Assembly: GCF_039555335.1 (NCBI RefSeq)
Contig: NC_092646.1
Coordinates: 24,492,893-24,556,892 of the forward strand
Source of the DNA: Amphiura filiformis
Taxonomy: Eukaryota > Echinodermata > Ophiuroidea > Amphilepidida > Amphiuridae
Reading direction: 5' to 3'
DNA length: 64,000 nucleotides
Shown: positions 41,812 to 53,321 of the stretch, piece after piece
How the letters are laid out: each line of letters opens with the position of its first letter
Position numbering within the stretch: the first letter of the stretch is position 1
Made by a program: the position numbers and the translations under genes
Notes under the pieces: generated by a model
What the model was told of the DNA's origin: nothing
Databases searched by the model: none
Seen by the model: only the letters and a program-made list of their open reading frames with translations

Positions 41812-41854
41812 TTAATACTCATTGGTAGGCGACTTTCCGAGAAAGAGGCTGTGC

Positions 41855-41990
41855 AATAACCGGCCCCCCGACAAAAAAATGGGGGCAAGCATTTTTTGGC
41901 AGGGCAAAGGGGAGAGGATAAGAGACTGGCAAGTCAAGGGGGGGGGGGGGGAGCAGGATATTTTTTGGCACACATTCATCGGGTACCTTT
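41855..41990. mobile_element. fragment of the G-rich MITE family
   Basis: Starts GGCTGTGCAATAACCGGCCC and continues with GGGGGCAAGCATTTTTTGGC units; no matching right end follows nearby. Confidence 0.6.
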
Positions 41991-41999
41991 TAAATAAAA

Positions 42000-43120
42000 A
42001 CCTAAAATATAAATGCCGTGCCACGTAGAATCCCCGGTAGAATCTTTATTTTGCCATTTGCTCTTGGGGGCTTTGAGAATGCGCATGTGTTTAGTGGTCT
42101 GCGCCCTTAACAATTATTCAATCGGTCGCGGTCTACAGTCGCGGTCAATGCATGTCCTTCAATAATGATTTTATTATAATCTATAATACCTACCATGTTA
42201 TAATTATTCAAATATATTACAGGTCACGGTGCTGCGCGATGATCCCGTTGCCATGAAAAACCAGTGGTTCATCACGTTTTGACCGTGACAGAGTCGTAGT
42301 ATACTATGATATCATGGTGATAGTACTTATATACACTCGGTGTGCATTGAGGTTAATTTGCATGTTGGTATTTTCGTATTTGCATAATGTTAGGAGAAAA
42401 TAACCCGTTCATTTGATGAAGGTATCCAAGGCTGTATTTAACAGATTGGTACTGGCGTCTGCTCCGGATTGATACTTGCATGGGATCTGTGTTTAGGGCT
42501 TAGGGGCTCTCATTTTCTTCGGAAAGGGGGTGGGTCCCAATTATACGGAGGGGGGGGGGGAGGTTTTAAAGAAAAACAAATTGATGACCAAAATATAGAG
42601 AGTCACAAATGACCACAGATAGTGTGTTTAATTTATTCAAAAGACTGATTTCAATAAAATTTTAGCGTAGGGGTAAGTAGGTGTAGGCCTATCGGTGAGG
42701 GGGGGGTCGCAATTTCATTGACGCTCACTTTTTGTAAATTTGGATCCCCCACATCCAAAGAAAATTCTAACCATAGGTGGTATAATATTTAGGCCTACTT
42801 TCGTTTGTTTGTTTAAATGGTCGTTCCGTGCGAGACACGCTTGGGTCTTGATATGACCAAGCTCAAACAAAATGTTGAAGCCAGGCTAAAAGAGCATTGG
42901 CCTACAGAAAAATAGGAGGCACGTGTGTTTTGGGCATCTTGCAATATTATACTTCATAAAAGGCACAGAAAAACAATAGGAAAACGGTGGCAAATAGTAT
43001 GCACAATTTCCTGCTCGCTGTTGTCACGTTTTTAGACAATATTTCTGTGTTTTTAAACTATGCCACAGAATTAAGCCTATGCGGTTTCCAAATTCCAAAA
43101 TGATCTGGCCTGTCATTGTG
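42000..43120. other. no gene seen
   Basis: Mixed AT-rich DNA with G runs near 42545-42560 and 42700, and TAGGCCTA words. Confidence 0.4.
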
Positions 43121-43129
43121 TGTCAGGTA

Positions 43130-44130
43130 ATGGATGGGGGCATTTTAAAGGTACGCGGCCCTACATGGGTTTCAGGGGTTGGTTTGGAGTTTAAAGGGTA
43201 CATGTTGGAGTTTCGTAGATGTCATGGGGTTTAAGGGCATGTGTTGTGGTTTACAGCTACAGGTACAGGTTGGGGATTTAGGGCAGGGCCTTCATATTGG
43301 GGTTTAAGGGTAGGCCTACAGGTTGGGTTTGGGTTTTAAAGGCAAGCCTGACTTTAGGTTAGAGTTTTAAAGGTACATATGTTGGGGTTAGGCCTACGTA
43401 TAGGTCTACAGTTTGGGGACAAGGGCCTACATGTTGGGGTTTAGGGAAGGGTAGGCCTACAGGTTGGGTTTGGGTTTAAAGGGCAGGTCTGACTTGTGGG
43501 AGTTTTAAGGTACACGTACATGTTGGGGTTTAAGGGTAAATGTTGGGCTCTAAGGGTATGCCTACGTTTGGGGGTTAAGGGTACGTGTCAGGGGTTTAAG
43601 GGTACATGCGGTTGGGCTTTAAGGGTACATGTTTGTATGTTGGGTTTCAGGGACTGGTTGGGGTTCAAGGCAGTTCAGGTTGGGTTTAAGGATAGGCCTT
43701 GGCCTACGTGTTGGGGTTTAAAGGTGCAGTTTGGGGAATAATGGTACCTACGTGTTGGGGTTTAAGGGTAGGCCTACAGGTTGGGTTTGGGTTTAAAGGG
43801 TAGGTCTGACTTGTTGGACATATAGGTACATATAGTTTGGGGACCAGGGCCTACATGTTGGGGGTTAAGGAAGGGTACAGGTAGGTTGGGTTTGGGTTTA
43901 AAGGTTAGGGCTAACTTGTTGGGAATTTTAAAGGTACATGTTTGGGTTTAAGGGTAAGTGTTGGGGTTTAAGGTTAGTCCTGCGTTTTGGAGGTTAAGGG
44001 TACGTGTTAGGGTTTAAGGGTACAAGTAGTTAGGCTTTAAGGGTACGTGTTTGTTGGGTTTAAGGGTACTGTTTGGGGTTTAAGGTAATTCAGGTTGGGT
44101 TTTTAGGGTACGGATTCTAGGTTTAATGGC
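43130..44130 (+). repeat. GGGTTTAAGGGTA minisatellite
   Basis: About 1 kb of degenerate units of 20-30 bp (GTTGGGGTTTAAGGGTA(C)). A higher-order block, ACAGGTTGGGTTTGGGTTTA AAGG followed by CTGACTT, recurs at about 43320, 43455, 43775 and 43880. It resembles telomere-like GGGTTTA words but is not a perfect telomeric array. Confidence 0.92.
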
Positions 44131-45075
44131 ATGTTGGGGATGGGCTGGGTTTTCATTTGTATCCATCAATTTTGTTTGTGGTAGTCATAGTACTTCCATT
44201 GGCCTCCAAACACCCATTATTGATCTGATATATTGCTTCCTTCTTGAATGCCTGTCTTTAACAAGTTTGGATGGTCACTTTCTCTTTGAATTTCAATTAA
44301 CAATACATTCCACATTTATTTATGAAATGTTTGTAATTTAAACCAAAATTCATGACTTTTCAAGGCAGTACAGGACACGCATTATGAAAGCACAAGCCTT
44401 ACGAAACTACAATGCTGAAAGTGGTTTTGGAATAACATAATTATTTTTGATTTAGCAAACACATAACACATTTTATGATTTAGAATTAATTATTTGTGAA
44501 GATTTCATGATAGTGACCCAATAGTGATGTCAAAAATAGACATATCACATCCAGTCTCCTCCCTGAACTTTTCCATGATTTTTGTGCCTTTTTCAAAAAA
44601 AAAAAAAAAAAAAAAAAATATGTCATGAATTTTGCCGACATATTGCAACACTGGTGAATATATTTATAACCCTGATGATAGTCATGATACCTGGTAAGAG
44701 ACAGTAAAACATGCAATAATTACACTGGCTAATGTTTAATTTCTCTCTTGAACTGTTTATTATTATAGCATCATAATAGAACACTTAAAATTGAAATACT
44801 AAAAGTTACATAATTTCTCGTTTACATACAATAATAGCAATCATGTACTTGTGCAATTATTAGAACCACTCAACCATCTGTTTTTATGCATGTCACAATA
44901 TACATACACATGCAATTTACTAACAATATTTTTCTTTGTTCCCATCAAACAAATTTGGTTTGGTACACAAACTCAGTCAAGTAATAGATAACTTTATTTT
45001 TCTATAAATGATATTTAATGTAACTGGTATGTTTTCAATTGACTATGATTTATATTTTCATTTAATTTATTATAT
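44131..45075. other. no gene seen
   Basis: AT-rich DNA with a 24-A run near 44597-44620. Confidence 0.4.
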
Positions 45076-45079
45076 TTAA

Positions 45080-45429
45080 GGGGTACTACACCCCTGCCCA
45101 ATTTTATGCCTATTTTTTGCATTTTTCAAAAATTATAGAGCATTGGTGACAAGTATGATATGTATATTATAGGGCAAGGACTACAACTGCTACACTGGAA
45201 ATTTTATTTCAGCACAGACAACAGTTGTGGAGTTACAGTCACAAATGAGGGAAAACCAATATTTTATCAATAAATCAATAACTACTTGCCTTGAGTTGCT
45301 GAATTTTCAGTGCAGTAGTTGTAGTCCTTGCCCCTATAATATACATATCTTACTTGTCACCAATGCGCTATAATTTTCGAGAAAAACACAAAAATAGGCA
45401 AAAAAAATTGGCTAGGGGTGTAGTACCCC
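45080..45429. mobile_element. palindromic TTAA-flanked MITE, copy 2
   Basis: Best-preserved copy: GGGGTACTACACCCC start, inverse end, TTAA at 45076-45079 and 45430-45433, arms of about 150 bp. It abuts the next element directly, sharing the TTAA/TAA border. Confidence 0.9.
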
Positions 45430-45433
45430 TTAA

Positions 45434-46217
45434 AGGGACTGTGCATTCTCAGATATGCATAATGGGCTAGTATTCCAGTTGAAATCCCCAGGGGAGTATA
45501 TTTTTCAAATGTAACTGCCTAACTGGTCAGGGTTTATCATTTTGAAACCCATACTCCCCTCTGTATTATGGCTTTACCTATATCTTCCACAGCTGGAGTG
45601 AGTATTTCAAATGAAGTTACCCAATGGTTTATTCTATTCAAAACTCATACTCCCTCTTTGAAAGACTTTAGCTAAATCTTCCACAGGGGTGGTGTGGATT
45701 TTAAATGGAATGGCCCAAAAGTTACTAATCCAAGATAAAAGTATACATTTTTGGAAAGGAAATTATCTAAATATAAATACAAATTTGGGGTGAAAAGAAC
45801 AATTTTGAAGAAAATAAGAAAAACCTCATGATTTTGCCTAAAATTGTTTGGAACACACTATAGGAAGGAAAAATCCAAAATTTGGATTTTGTGTTTTTTG
45901 TAACCTAGACTCGCTTAGGCCTTATTTTGAATTATTGACCAAATAAGGCGAAAATTCAAAAATTCAAAAATAAGACTAATATCCAAATCATGAAAAACCG
46001 TTCCATGAATGGAGTGTCTAATTACAAAAAAAAAACCATGAAATCCAAATTTGGGTACAGTGTGTTTCCAAATAATTTAAGGCAAAACAATGTGCTTTTT
46101 GAAGTTTCTTCAAAAAAATACTTTTTTTTTTTTTTTTATATATACTTGCATTAAATTTTGTTTAATTTAATTTTACAGCACTTTTAATTAATGCATTTCT
46201 GAGAATACACAGTCCCT
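45434..46217. mobile_element. element with AGGGACTGTG ends and TAA flanks
   Basis: AGGGACTGTGCATTCTCAGA and the inverse TCTGAGAATACACAGTCCCT bound it; TAA lies on both sides (45431-45433 and 46218-46220), suggesting Harbinger-type insertion. It carries a nested TGGGCTA MITE and AT-rich filler with AAATCCAAATTTGG inverted repeats. No ORF. Confidence 0.7.
45463..45717. mobile_element. TGGGCTA...TGGCCCA MITE, second copy
   Basis: Opposite orientation relative of 6835-7070 (CCCATACTCCCC, TATCTTCCACAGCTGGAGTG, AAATCTTCCACAGGGGT). Confidence 0.75.
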
Positions 46218-46220
46218 TAA

Positions 46221-48340
46221 TATGACACTTTGAATAAAACTTACTTTTAATCATATATGGCAGATTTATCCAAGATTCTCACTCTGACTTGATGCTCATT
46301 CATTTGAAACAAAAAATGTTGGGGGAGGGGGCTCAAATTAAATTTTAACAGGGGTGTGCTGATGGCAATCTGAAACCCCTACCCATCTTAAAGGATTTTT
46401 TTACCTAAAACTGCTGATTTGACAATTTTTTTTTAAATCAGGTCATATTGTAACATTTGCTGAGGAGAACAATCTCATGTTTTTCAAAACTTAACACACA
46501 ATGTTCACAATACTCTCCATACAAGGCGTGCGGGACCGACACCAGTCACATTTGAAGGAGTGGCTCACATTGGCGGCTTATGTGCTGGTATTATACAGTG
46601 ATTTTCTTTTTATTGCATCATTTGCTCAGGCCAAATTTAAAAGAGGACATATCTGACAGTGAAAACTAACATTTTGTGGAAAAGAAGTTAAATTCTATCT
46701 CTAATGGAAATGTTATAATGTTGCAATGTGGGTAGCTGTAAGGGCTATCTAGAAACACATTACATTTAACTTTTGCTAATTTCAATCTGCATAATTTTCA
46801 ATTATGACTAATTTTTTGGACAAGTCAAAATTAGCTCTAATTAATTATGCAGATTGAAATTTGCAAACTTTTAAAGAAGTTCCTTACTGTTACCTAGCAA
46901 ATTAAATTAATATACAGAAAAAAAAAAAAAAAGATTACAAGGTGAATGAATTTTGACATAAGCTGACAAATAAGCATCCAAATCCAAAACATAAAAAACA
47001 GCATGTAGCCCTCTTATTCTGCATCTTACACACTTGAATCGGTTGACTGATTGCAAAGATATGAGCGATTACATAACATACATCTCAATTCATTTCATTA
47101 AGTTTGAAAGAAAGATCATTCAACACAATGCACACTAATGCTTATCAATTGACTTTGTGTTTTGTTTGGTGAAATTCTTTTTATTCTTCTTACACAATCT
47201 GTGTTTTGCTAAACATGTAATAAACTTTTGTTAAAATGTGAAAATACTATGTGATATTAAAGCTTGAATCTAAAATGGTGCTTGGTACTAGTAAATATAT
47301 TTTTAGTTAATATTAATATAATTATTGCATAAAGAATTATTGTATAAAGAATTCCAGCTGACAAAAAAAGTTTTCTCACACAATAATTAATGTTTTGGAA
47401 TTTTCCAAGAAATGGCTATGTAAAATGTAAATCTTTTAAAATTTGAACATAATGTTGCATGGTATCAAAAATTACACGTAAAGATGTACAAGCACTTGAT
47501 CATTGTCATTCTTGGCTCACATGTTCTTTGGAAAGTTGCAATATAACATATTGCACAACACAAAGAATTAAAGCTGGAAAGCTTACAAAAATCAAAGTTT
47601 TCTTGGACAAAATGTTGCTTCAAATATTGCCATGAATGCAAAGTTTTAACTTAAAAAATTCAAACATTAAACATAATATAGCACAGTATAAAAATTAGAA
47701 GCTCTAAGCTTAATCATGTATTTCTTGGGTTTTGAAAGTTTAACATATTATGTAAAGAATTAAATCTGTTAATTGTATAGCTATCCAATTTCTGCAATCC
47801 ATGTTAAGTTTCTTACAATTCAGGCACTGTGCATCAAAGCAAAGGCAGATCAAATGTTATATTCACTCACGTTTTACACCTTCAGTGCAAGCATGAGTAA
47901 CATAATACCATCGTATAAAATAGATCAGAGGACTGAATTGAATGAGATACACAAACTTTACGAAGGGGTGAGCAAGTGTGACAAAAGTGCCTGTTAATCA
48001 AACTTGGAATGAGTTGTTGTGTGCATTGTGTGATCAATCACTCATTTCTTTGCATCCAGCCAACCGAATTAAAATAAAATTTGTGTATAATGTGCACAAT
48101 GAGCTACCCACTGCTTTTAAAATATTTTGATGATATTGTCTATTTCTGGAGATGTTTTCTGGGACACCCTGTACTGTGAGAATATAATTATAATAATTTG
48201 CATCCCTTTCAGTGTTTGACTTTGCTAATTCCAGCGTAATTGGAGTTAGCTGAAAGTTATGAAAGTTCCATGTCTGAATTTCATTGCTGTGTTAATGAAA
48301 ATTGATCAAGAAACCTTTACATTCAAACCAATTTTTTTAC
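46221..48340. other. no gene seen
   Basis: AT-rich, T and A runs. An inverted repeat (TTTCAATCTGCATAATT at about 46780 against AATTATGCAGATTGAAAT at about 46842) is the only structure I support. Confidence 0.4.
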
Positions 48341-48409
48341 CCAAATTATTTTTGGCAACAACAAAAACATTCTTCAGTAAAAATTTTTATTTTTAAAAAA
48401 CTAGATATC

Positions 48410-48719
48410 ACGCTGGCGAAGTTACGTAATTAATCGGATTAACTACCATAGCAATAGGTGCAAACAATTTTGAATATACCGCGCTGCACTACAAGCAGGT
48501 TGCACTCATCACCTGTCGTCAATCATATAGTAGATTGAATACAATACCGCTCTTTTCAAAGAGACTAATCTTACAGGTGCAAGTGATTAGCATTTCTTTG
48601 ACATCTATGGTTCAATGCAGAGGTACCGCATGAACGTAGTAGTGCAGCGATATAATCAAAAATTGTTTGTACCTATTGCTATGGTAGTTAATCCGATTAT
48701 TACGTAACTTCGCCAGCGT
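48410..48719. mobile_element. MITE with ACGCTGGCGAAGTTACGTAA ends
   Basis: Arms of about 65 bp are nearly perfect inverted repeats (through ACCATAGCAATAGGT). AGATATC occurs on both sides, a likely target duplication. It interrupts the region carrying dispersed repeat B. Confidence 0.88.
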
Positions 48720-48749
48720 ATAGATATCTAGGACCATTTACTTTTTAAA

Positions 48750-49090
48750 ATTTTGATCAACTTCACCAAAAAAAAAATGAAAATTGAGCGAAAAATCAGG
48801 CTTTTTTTCATGGTTTTTTTTTTCGACAAAATTGAGCATTTTCAACCAGTTTTGGTAAAATTTCTCAAAGTTGGTCAAAATTTAAAAAATGAATAAAAAT
48901 AGGTTTTTAAAATTAATTTTGTAAAGAATTTTCTTGGTACAATGCCCATGAAAATTTGGGTAAAATTGTTTTTAATTTTCTCCATAACTGAGCATTTTTG
49001 AACAAATTTGACCTTGCACATGAATTCATCAAGTCTTTGTCATTTTAAAAGACCAAAAATTTAGCAGTTATGAGGCCCATAATTCCCTGA
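48750..49090 (+). repeat. dispersed repeat family B, copy 2
   Basis: Partner of 31720-32060. Confidence 0.8.
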
Positions 49091-49269
49091 GGGTTAAGAC
49101 CAACCTTAAGAATTATTTTTTTTTTTTTTTTTTGACTATATGGTAATACCAGTTATATTCACCAGATAGCCAGCTCACATAAAAATCATCACTTCAAATC
49201 ACAGATGTTCCAATATCTGTGTTCAAATACAATGTTAACAGCTCTCCTAGCAATCATGCTAGAGAATGA

Positions 49270-49960
49270 TTTGACCACTCGCCTAGCATCATACTAGAGA
49301 GTGAGTAACCACTCCCTTTAAAATCTAGACGACAAAGCCTGTCACAAGGATCCATGATTGGCCCTGTTACATGTATGTCATTCACCATAATATTATACAC
49401 TTGTCAATCAAGAAACCTCTCTATATGTTACGGTGATGACATTCAGTTATACAGATATTTTAATGTATCTTATCCAAACTCCATGAAAACAGCCTCATCT
49501 AGCATCACTGAATAAAACACTGGATGACCATAAAATCTCTGGAAGCTAAATGATGAGGAGATAGAGTTTTCTATTGGCGCATCAAATTATCATACACATA
49601 GCTTATCTCCTGCTATGCTAACAGTTGGCGATGATTCCATCAATCCAGCTCTGCAATCCAGTATGCAACCTCTGTGTTATATTTGATACACAGATGACAG
49701 TGGCTGCACATATCATATACATTGTATCCCTGTAATCTATTATAAATTAGCAACTACATAAAATATCAATTGGTTTCAAGGACCATGGCATCTACTATCT
49801 GGTGGTTTGTGCCTTGATCTTGTCCCAAATGGACTATGGCAATGGATTGTTATTAAGTTCCAATAATGACATCCAAAGACTTCAGGGCAGTTCTTATTTG
49901 CTGCATTCTTGATTCTCTATACTCTCTTGTTCTTTGTGTTGTTGCCTGTTAAAAGGCTGC
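49270..49960 (+). pseudogene. decayed CR1/L2-like LINE reverse transcriptase
   Basis: Reading across frames gives QGSMIGPV (RT motif), a YGDDIQLY-like remnant of the YADD box, FDTQMTVAAHI, then LILSQMDYGNGLL and NDIQRLQ of the C-terminal domain, in the right order. Many stops and frameshifts; clearly older than the LINE at 0.5-3.1 kb. Confidence 0.75.
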
Positions 49961-50093
49961 TTCAATCTGCAAACTATTGAAGGAATCCTTACTCCTTAGA
50001 CAGTGCTAGTGCCTGCAGAAAAGTTATTAATGAGAATAACATGAATATTAATAATAATTAACACAACATTTTCAGACCTTCCTTTTATTTAAG

Positions 50094-50214
50094 AAATAAA
50101 GGGTAATGCATTATCCTTTACACCCAAATAATGTGTCCTCACCCATTATTTAGACGTTTTTACTGCCAAGGACACATTATTTGCGTGTAAAGGATAATGC
50201 TGCACCCTTTATTT
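50094..50214. repeat. foldback hairpin, 46-bp arms
   Basis: AAATAAAGGGTAATGCATTA at the start pairs with TAATGCTGCACCCTTTATTT at the end; inner AATAATGTGTCCT pairs with AGGACACATTATT. Loop about 29 nt. Confidence 0.9.
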
Positions 50215-51270
50215 CTATTCTATTACCAGAAAATAGTGCGATTTAAAGAGAAAATATCATTTTTTGGCACAAATATTTTCAGTTGTTTACTTCAAGGTGG
50301 AGCGTGTATCGCGGAAATATTGCACAGCGTAATGCTGTGCGTAGAGTGTGTTACGGCGCTTGACCCATTATTGCAGAATAATGGGCTCTCATGTGATGTT
50401 TTAACAAATCACAGTCGCGATTTTGAATAATGGGTCGTAAGAGTAATAGAATTATAAATAAGTCACAGAATTTTTAAAAATTATATACGGTAGATATTTA
50501 AGGTGGCAAACTTAACTATGGTGTTGTGCACAGAATTGCTTTAAAATTATCGTACAGGATGTGATTTTTCAAAACAGCTTCTTGACTTATGCAAATTCAC
50601 AAAATCCCATTTAAACACTTTTCTTTGCTGATTTTAGTTAAATGAACATAATGGATTTGACATAGCTAGCTATTGTATCTGTAAGGTGTAGTATTTGAGT
50701 TAGCTATCTGAAAATACATATAGACAAAATGCCACCTAAAATGGTCAATATGTTCTATGTACGTCTTTCATAAGGCGAGTTAGATGGTAGCATGAACTAG
50801 CAGCATTTGCATTCAATATTGAGACAAGTAAAGCTGACACACATGAGGAATGGTATTGGTTTTATTAAGGAAATCCCAATGATTGATATAAGTAGTGTCA
50901 TTTCCACCCCATTTGCATGATGTTTTTTTTTATGTTTTTTTTGGCAAAACTATTGCTTAGATATATTAAAAAATAAATCAAGAAATATCAAGAAATAATT
51001 GCAAATTTTCATTTATGAAACTTGCAAATCTAAGCTAAACTTATTTAACATTCGGCCGAAAATTCTGCCCAAAACATATAGTGTAAACCTTAACTCACCT
51101 CTAGGAAGATCAATTGCAAAACATCAGATGCCCTGACACCCGAACTCGCAGCCAATGGCTTCACATGTTCATTTACTTCATGAAGTTTGCACCATTCTTT
51201 AAAATATAAAACACAAAAAACATAAATGTTACATGTGGGTAAAATATAGAAGATTAAAATTGTGCTTTAC
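50215..51270. other. no gene seen
   Basis: AT-rich DNA without recognisable coding or repeat structure. Confidence 0.4.
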
Positions 51271-51274
51271 AAGA

Positions 51275-52840
51275 TACCCATGAACACCGCAACTTTGTCA
51301 CAGGTGGGATAGGATAGTAAAGATGATTTGATTTAAACAATACAACATTCCCTTGTATACCACAACTTTGTCACGGGTGGGAAGGGACACCTAAATCATA
51401 ATTTTAATTGTGCTATACAACATTCCCTTGTATACCACAACTTTGTCACAGGAGGGACAGGACACTAGAAATAATTTACATGATAGCACAATAGATAGTG
51501 TCCTGTTCCACCCATGATAAAGTTGTAGTATACATGGGAGTGTTGTATAGCTCAATGGAAATCATCTACAGTACTCTGTTCCACCCATGATAAAGTTGTA
51601 GTATACATGGGAGTGTTGTATAGCTCAATGGAAATCATCTTTGTACTCTGTTCCACCCATGATAAAGTTGTAGTATACATGGGAGTGTTGTATAGCTCAA
51701 TGGAAATCATCTTTGTGCTCTGTTCCACCCATGATAAAGTTGTAGTATACATGGGAGTGTTGTATAGCTCAATGGAAATCATCTATAGTACTCTGTTCCA
51801 CCCATGATAAAGTTGTAGTATACATGGGAGTGTTGAATAGCTCAATGGAAATCATCTTTGTGCTCTGTTCCACCCATGATAAAGTTGTAGTATACATGGG
51901 AGTGTTGTATAGCTCAATGGAAATCATCTTTGTACTCTGTTCCACCCATGATAAAGTTGTAGTATACATGGGAGTGTTGTATAGCTCAATGGAAATCATC
52001 TTTGTGCTCTGTTCCACCCATGATAAAGTTGTAGTATACATGGGAGGGTTGTATGATAAAGTTGTAGTATACATGGGAGGGTTGTATGATAAAGTTGTAG
52101 TATACATGGGAGTGTTGTATAGCTCAATGGAAATCATCTTTGTGCTCTGTTCCATCCATGATAAAGTTGTAGTATACATGGGAGTGTTGTATAGCTGAAT
52201 GGAAATCATCTATAGTACACTGTTCCACCCATGATAAAGTTGTAGTATACATGGGAGTGTTGTATAGCTCAATGGAAATCATCTTTGTGCTCTGTTCCAC
52301 CTGTGATAAAGTTGCAGCCTAGTATACATGGGAATGTTGTATAGCACAGTGGAAATCATCAATAGTACTCTGTTCCACCTGTAATAAAGCTGTAGTATAC
52401 ATGGGAGTGTTGTCTAACACAATGGAAATCATCTATAGTGTTCTGTTCCACCGGTGATAAAGTTGTAGTATACATGGGAGTGTTGTATATCACAATGGAA
52501 ATCATCTATAATGCTCCGTTCCACCTGTGACAAAGTTGTAGTATACATGGGAGTGTTGTATAACACAATGGAAATCATCTATAGTGCTCTGTTCCACCTG
52601 TGATAAAGTTGTAGTATACATGGGAGTGTTGTATTGCACAATGGAAATCATCTACATGTATAGTACTCTGTTCCGTTGCTCCGTTCCACCTGTGACAAAG
52701 TTGTAGTATACATGGGAGTGTTGTATAGCACAATGGAAATCATCTATAGTGCTCTGTTCCACCTGTGATAAAGTTGTAGTATACATGGGAATGTTGTATA
52801 GCACAATGGAAATCATCTATAGTGATAATATTGTTGTACA
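51275..52840. repeat. 72-bp satellite with an orientation switch
   Basis: From about 51485 to 52840 a unit of about 72 bp (CTCTGTTCCACCCATGATAA, AGTTGTAGTATACATGGGAG, AGCTCAATGGAAATCATCT) repeats about 19 times, most homogeneous at 51540-52260. From 51275 to 51480 about three diverged units run in the opposite direction (CAACTTTGTCACAGGTGGGA). Two deletion-type short units lie at 52040-52100. Because 72 is divisible by 3, both strands stay open (MISIELYNTPMYTTTLSW frame); I do not consider this coding. Confidence 0.95.
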
Positions 52841-53321
52841 CATGAGAGTGTGGTATACACATGTAGCACAATGGGAATCATGAACTTCAATGTCCTGTTT
52901 CACTTGTGAGCATGATAAAGTTGTGGCATACACTAGAGTGTTTATTCTAGTCTTTTGTTGCCTACTGAAAAGTTGAACGAAGATAATTTCTGTTTTCGGT
53001 TTCGGGAGTTATGTTAATTTCTGACATGAAAACGTGACATGAGAGAGTTGATGCTAATACAGACAAGAGAAGTGTCTAAATTTTATGGTCGTAAATTAGC
53101 GATAAATTGTACGGCTTCAATTGACTTGCGTGGGGTGTATAGGTACTTCCGCCTAGGCGGGAGTGGCTCATGAAAAAAGCCCAGCATAGAAATATACACT
53201 AATCAGTGTTGCCACGAATTACGATACTTGTTACGTGCAATCGCGAAAAAATAGGTCATATGATTATGTAGAGATGAAACGGGAATTCTTTTTCGTCCAA
53301 AATACACCTTAAAACTTGTGT

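Noticed and set aside
51552..52209. Repetitive MISIELYNTPMYTTTLSW and MGVLYSSMEIIFVLCS protein frames
   Set aside because: The 72-bp satellite unit has no stop in several frames and is divisible by three; both strands are open, so coding is not supported.
51485..52840. CRISPR-like alternation of repeats
   Set aside because: No unique spacers, repeats run end to end, and the genome is eukaryotic.
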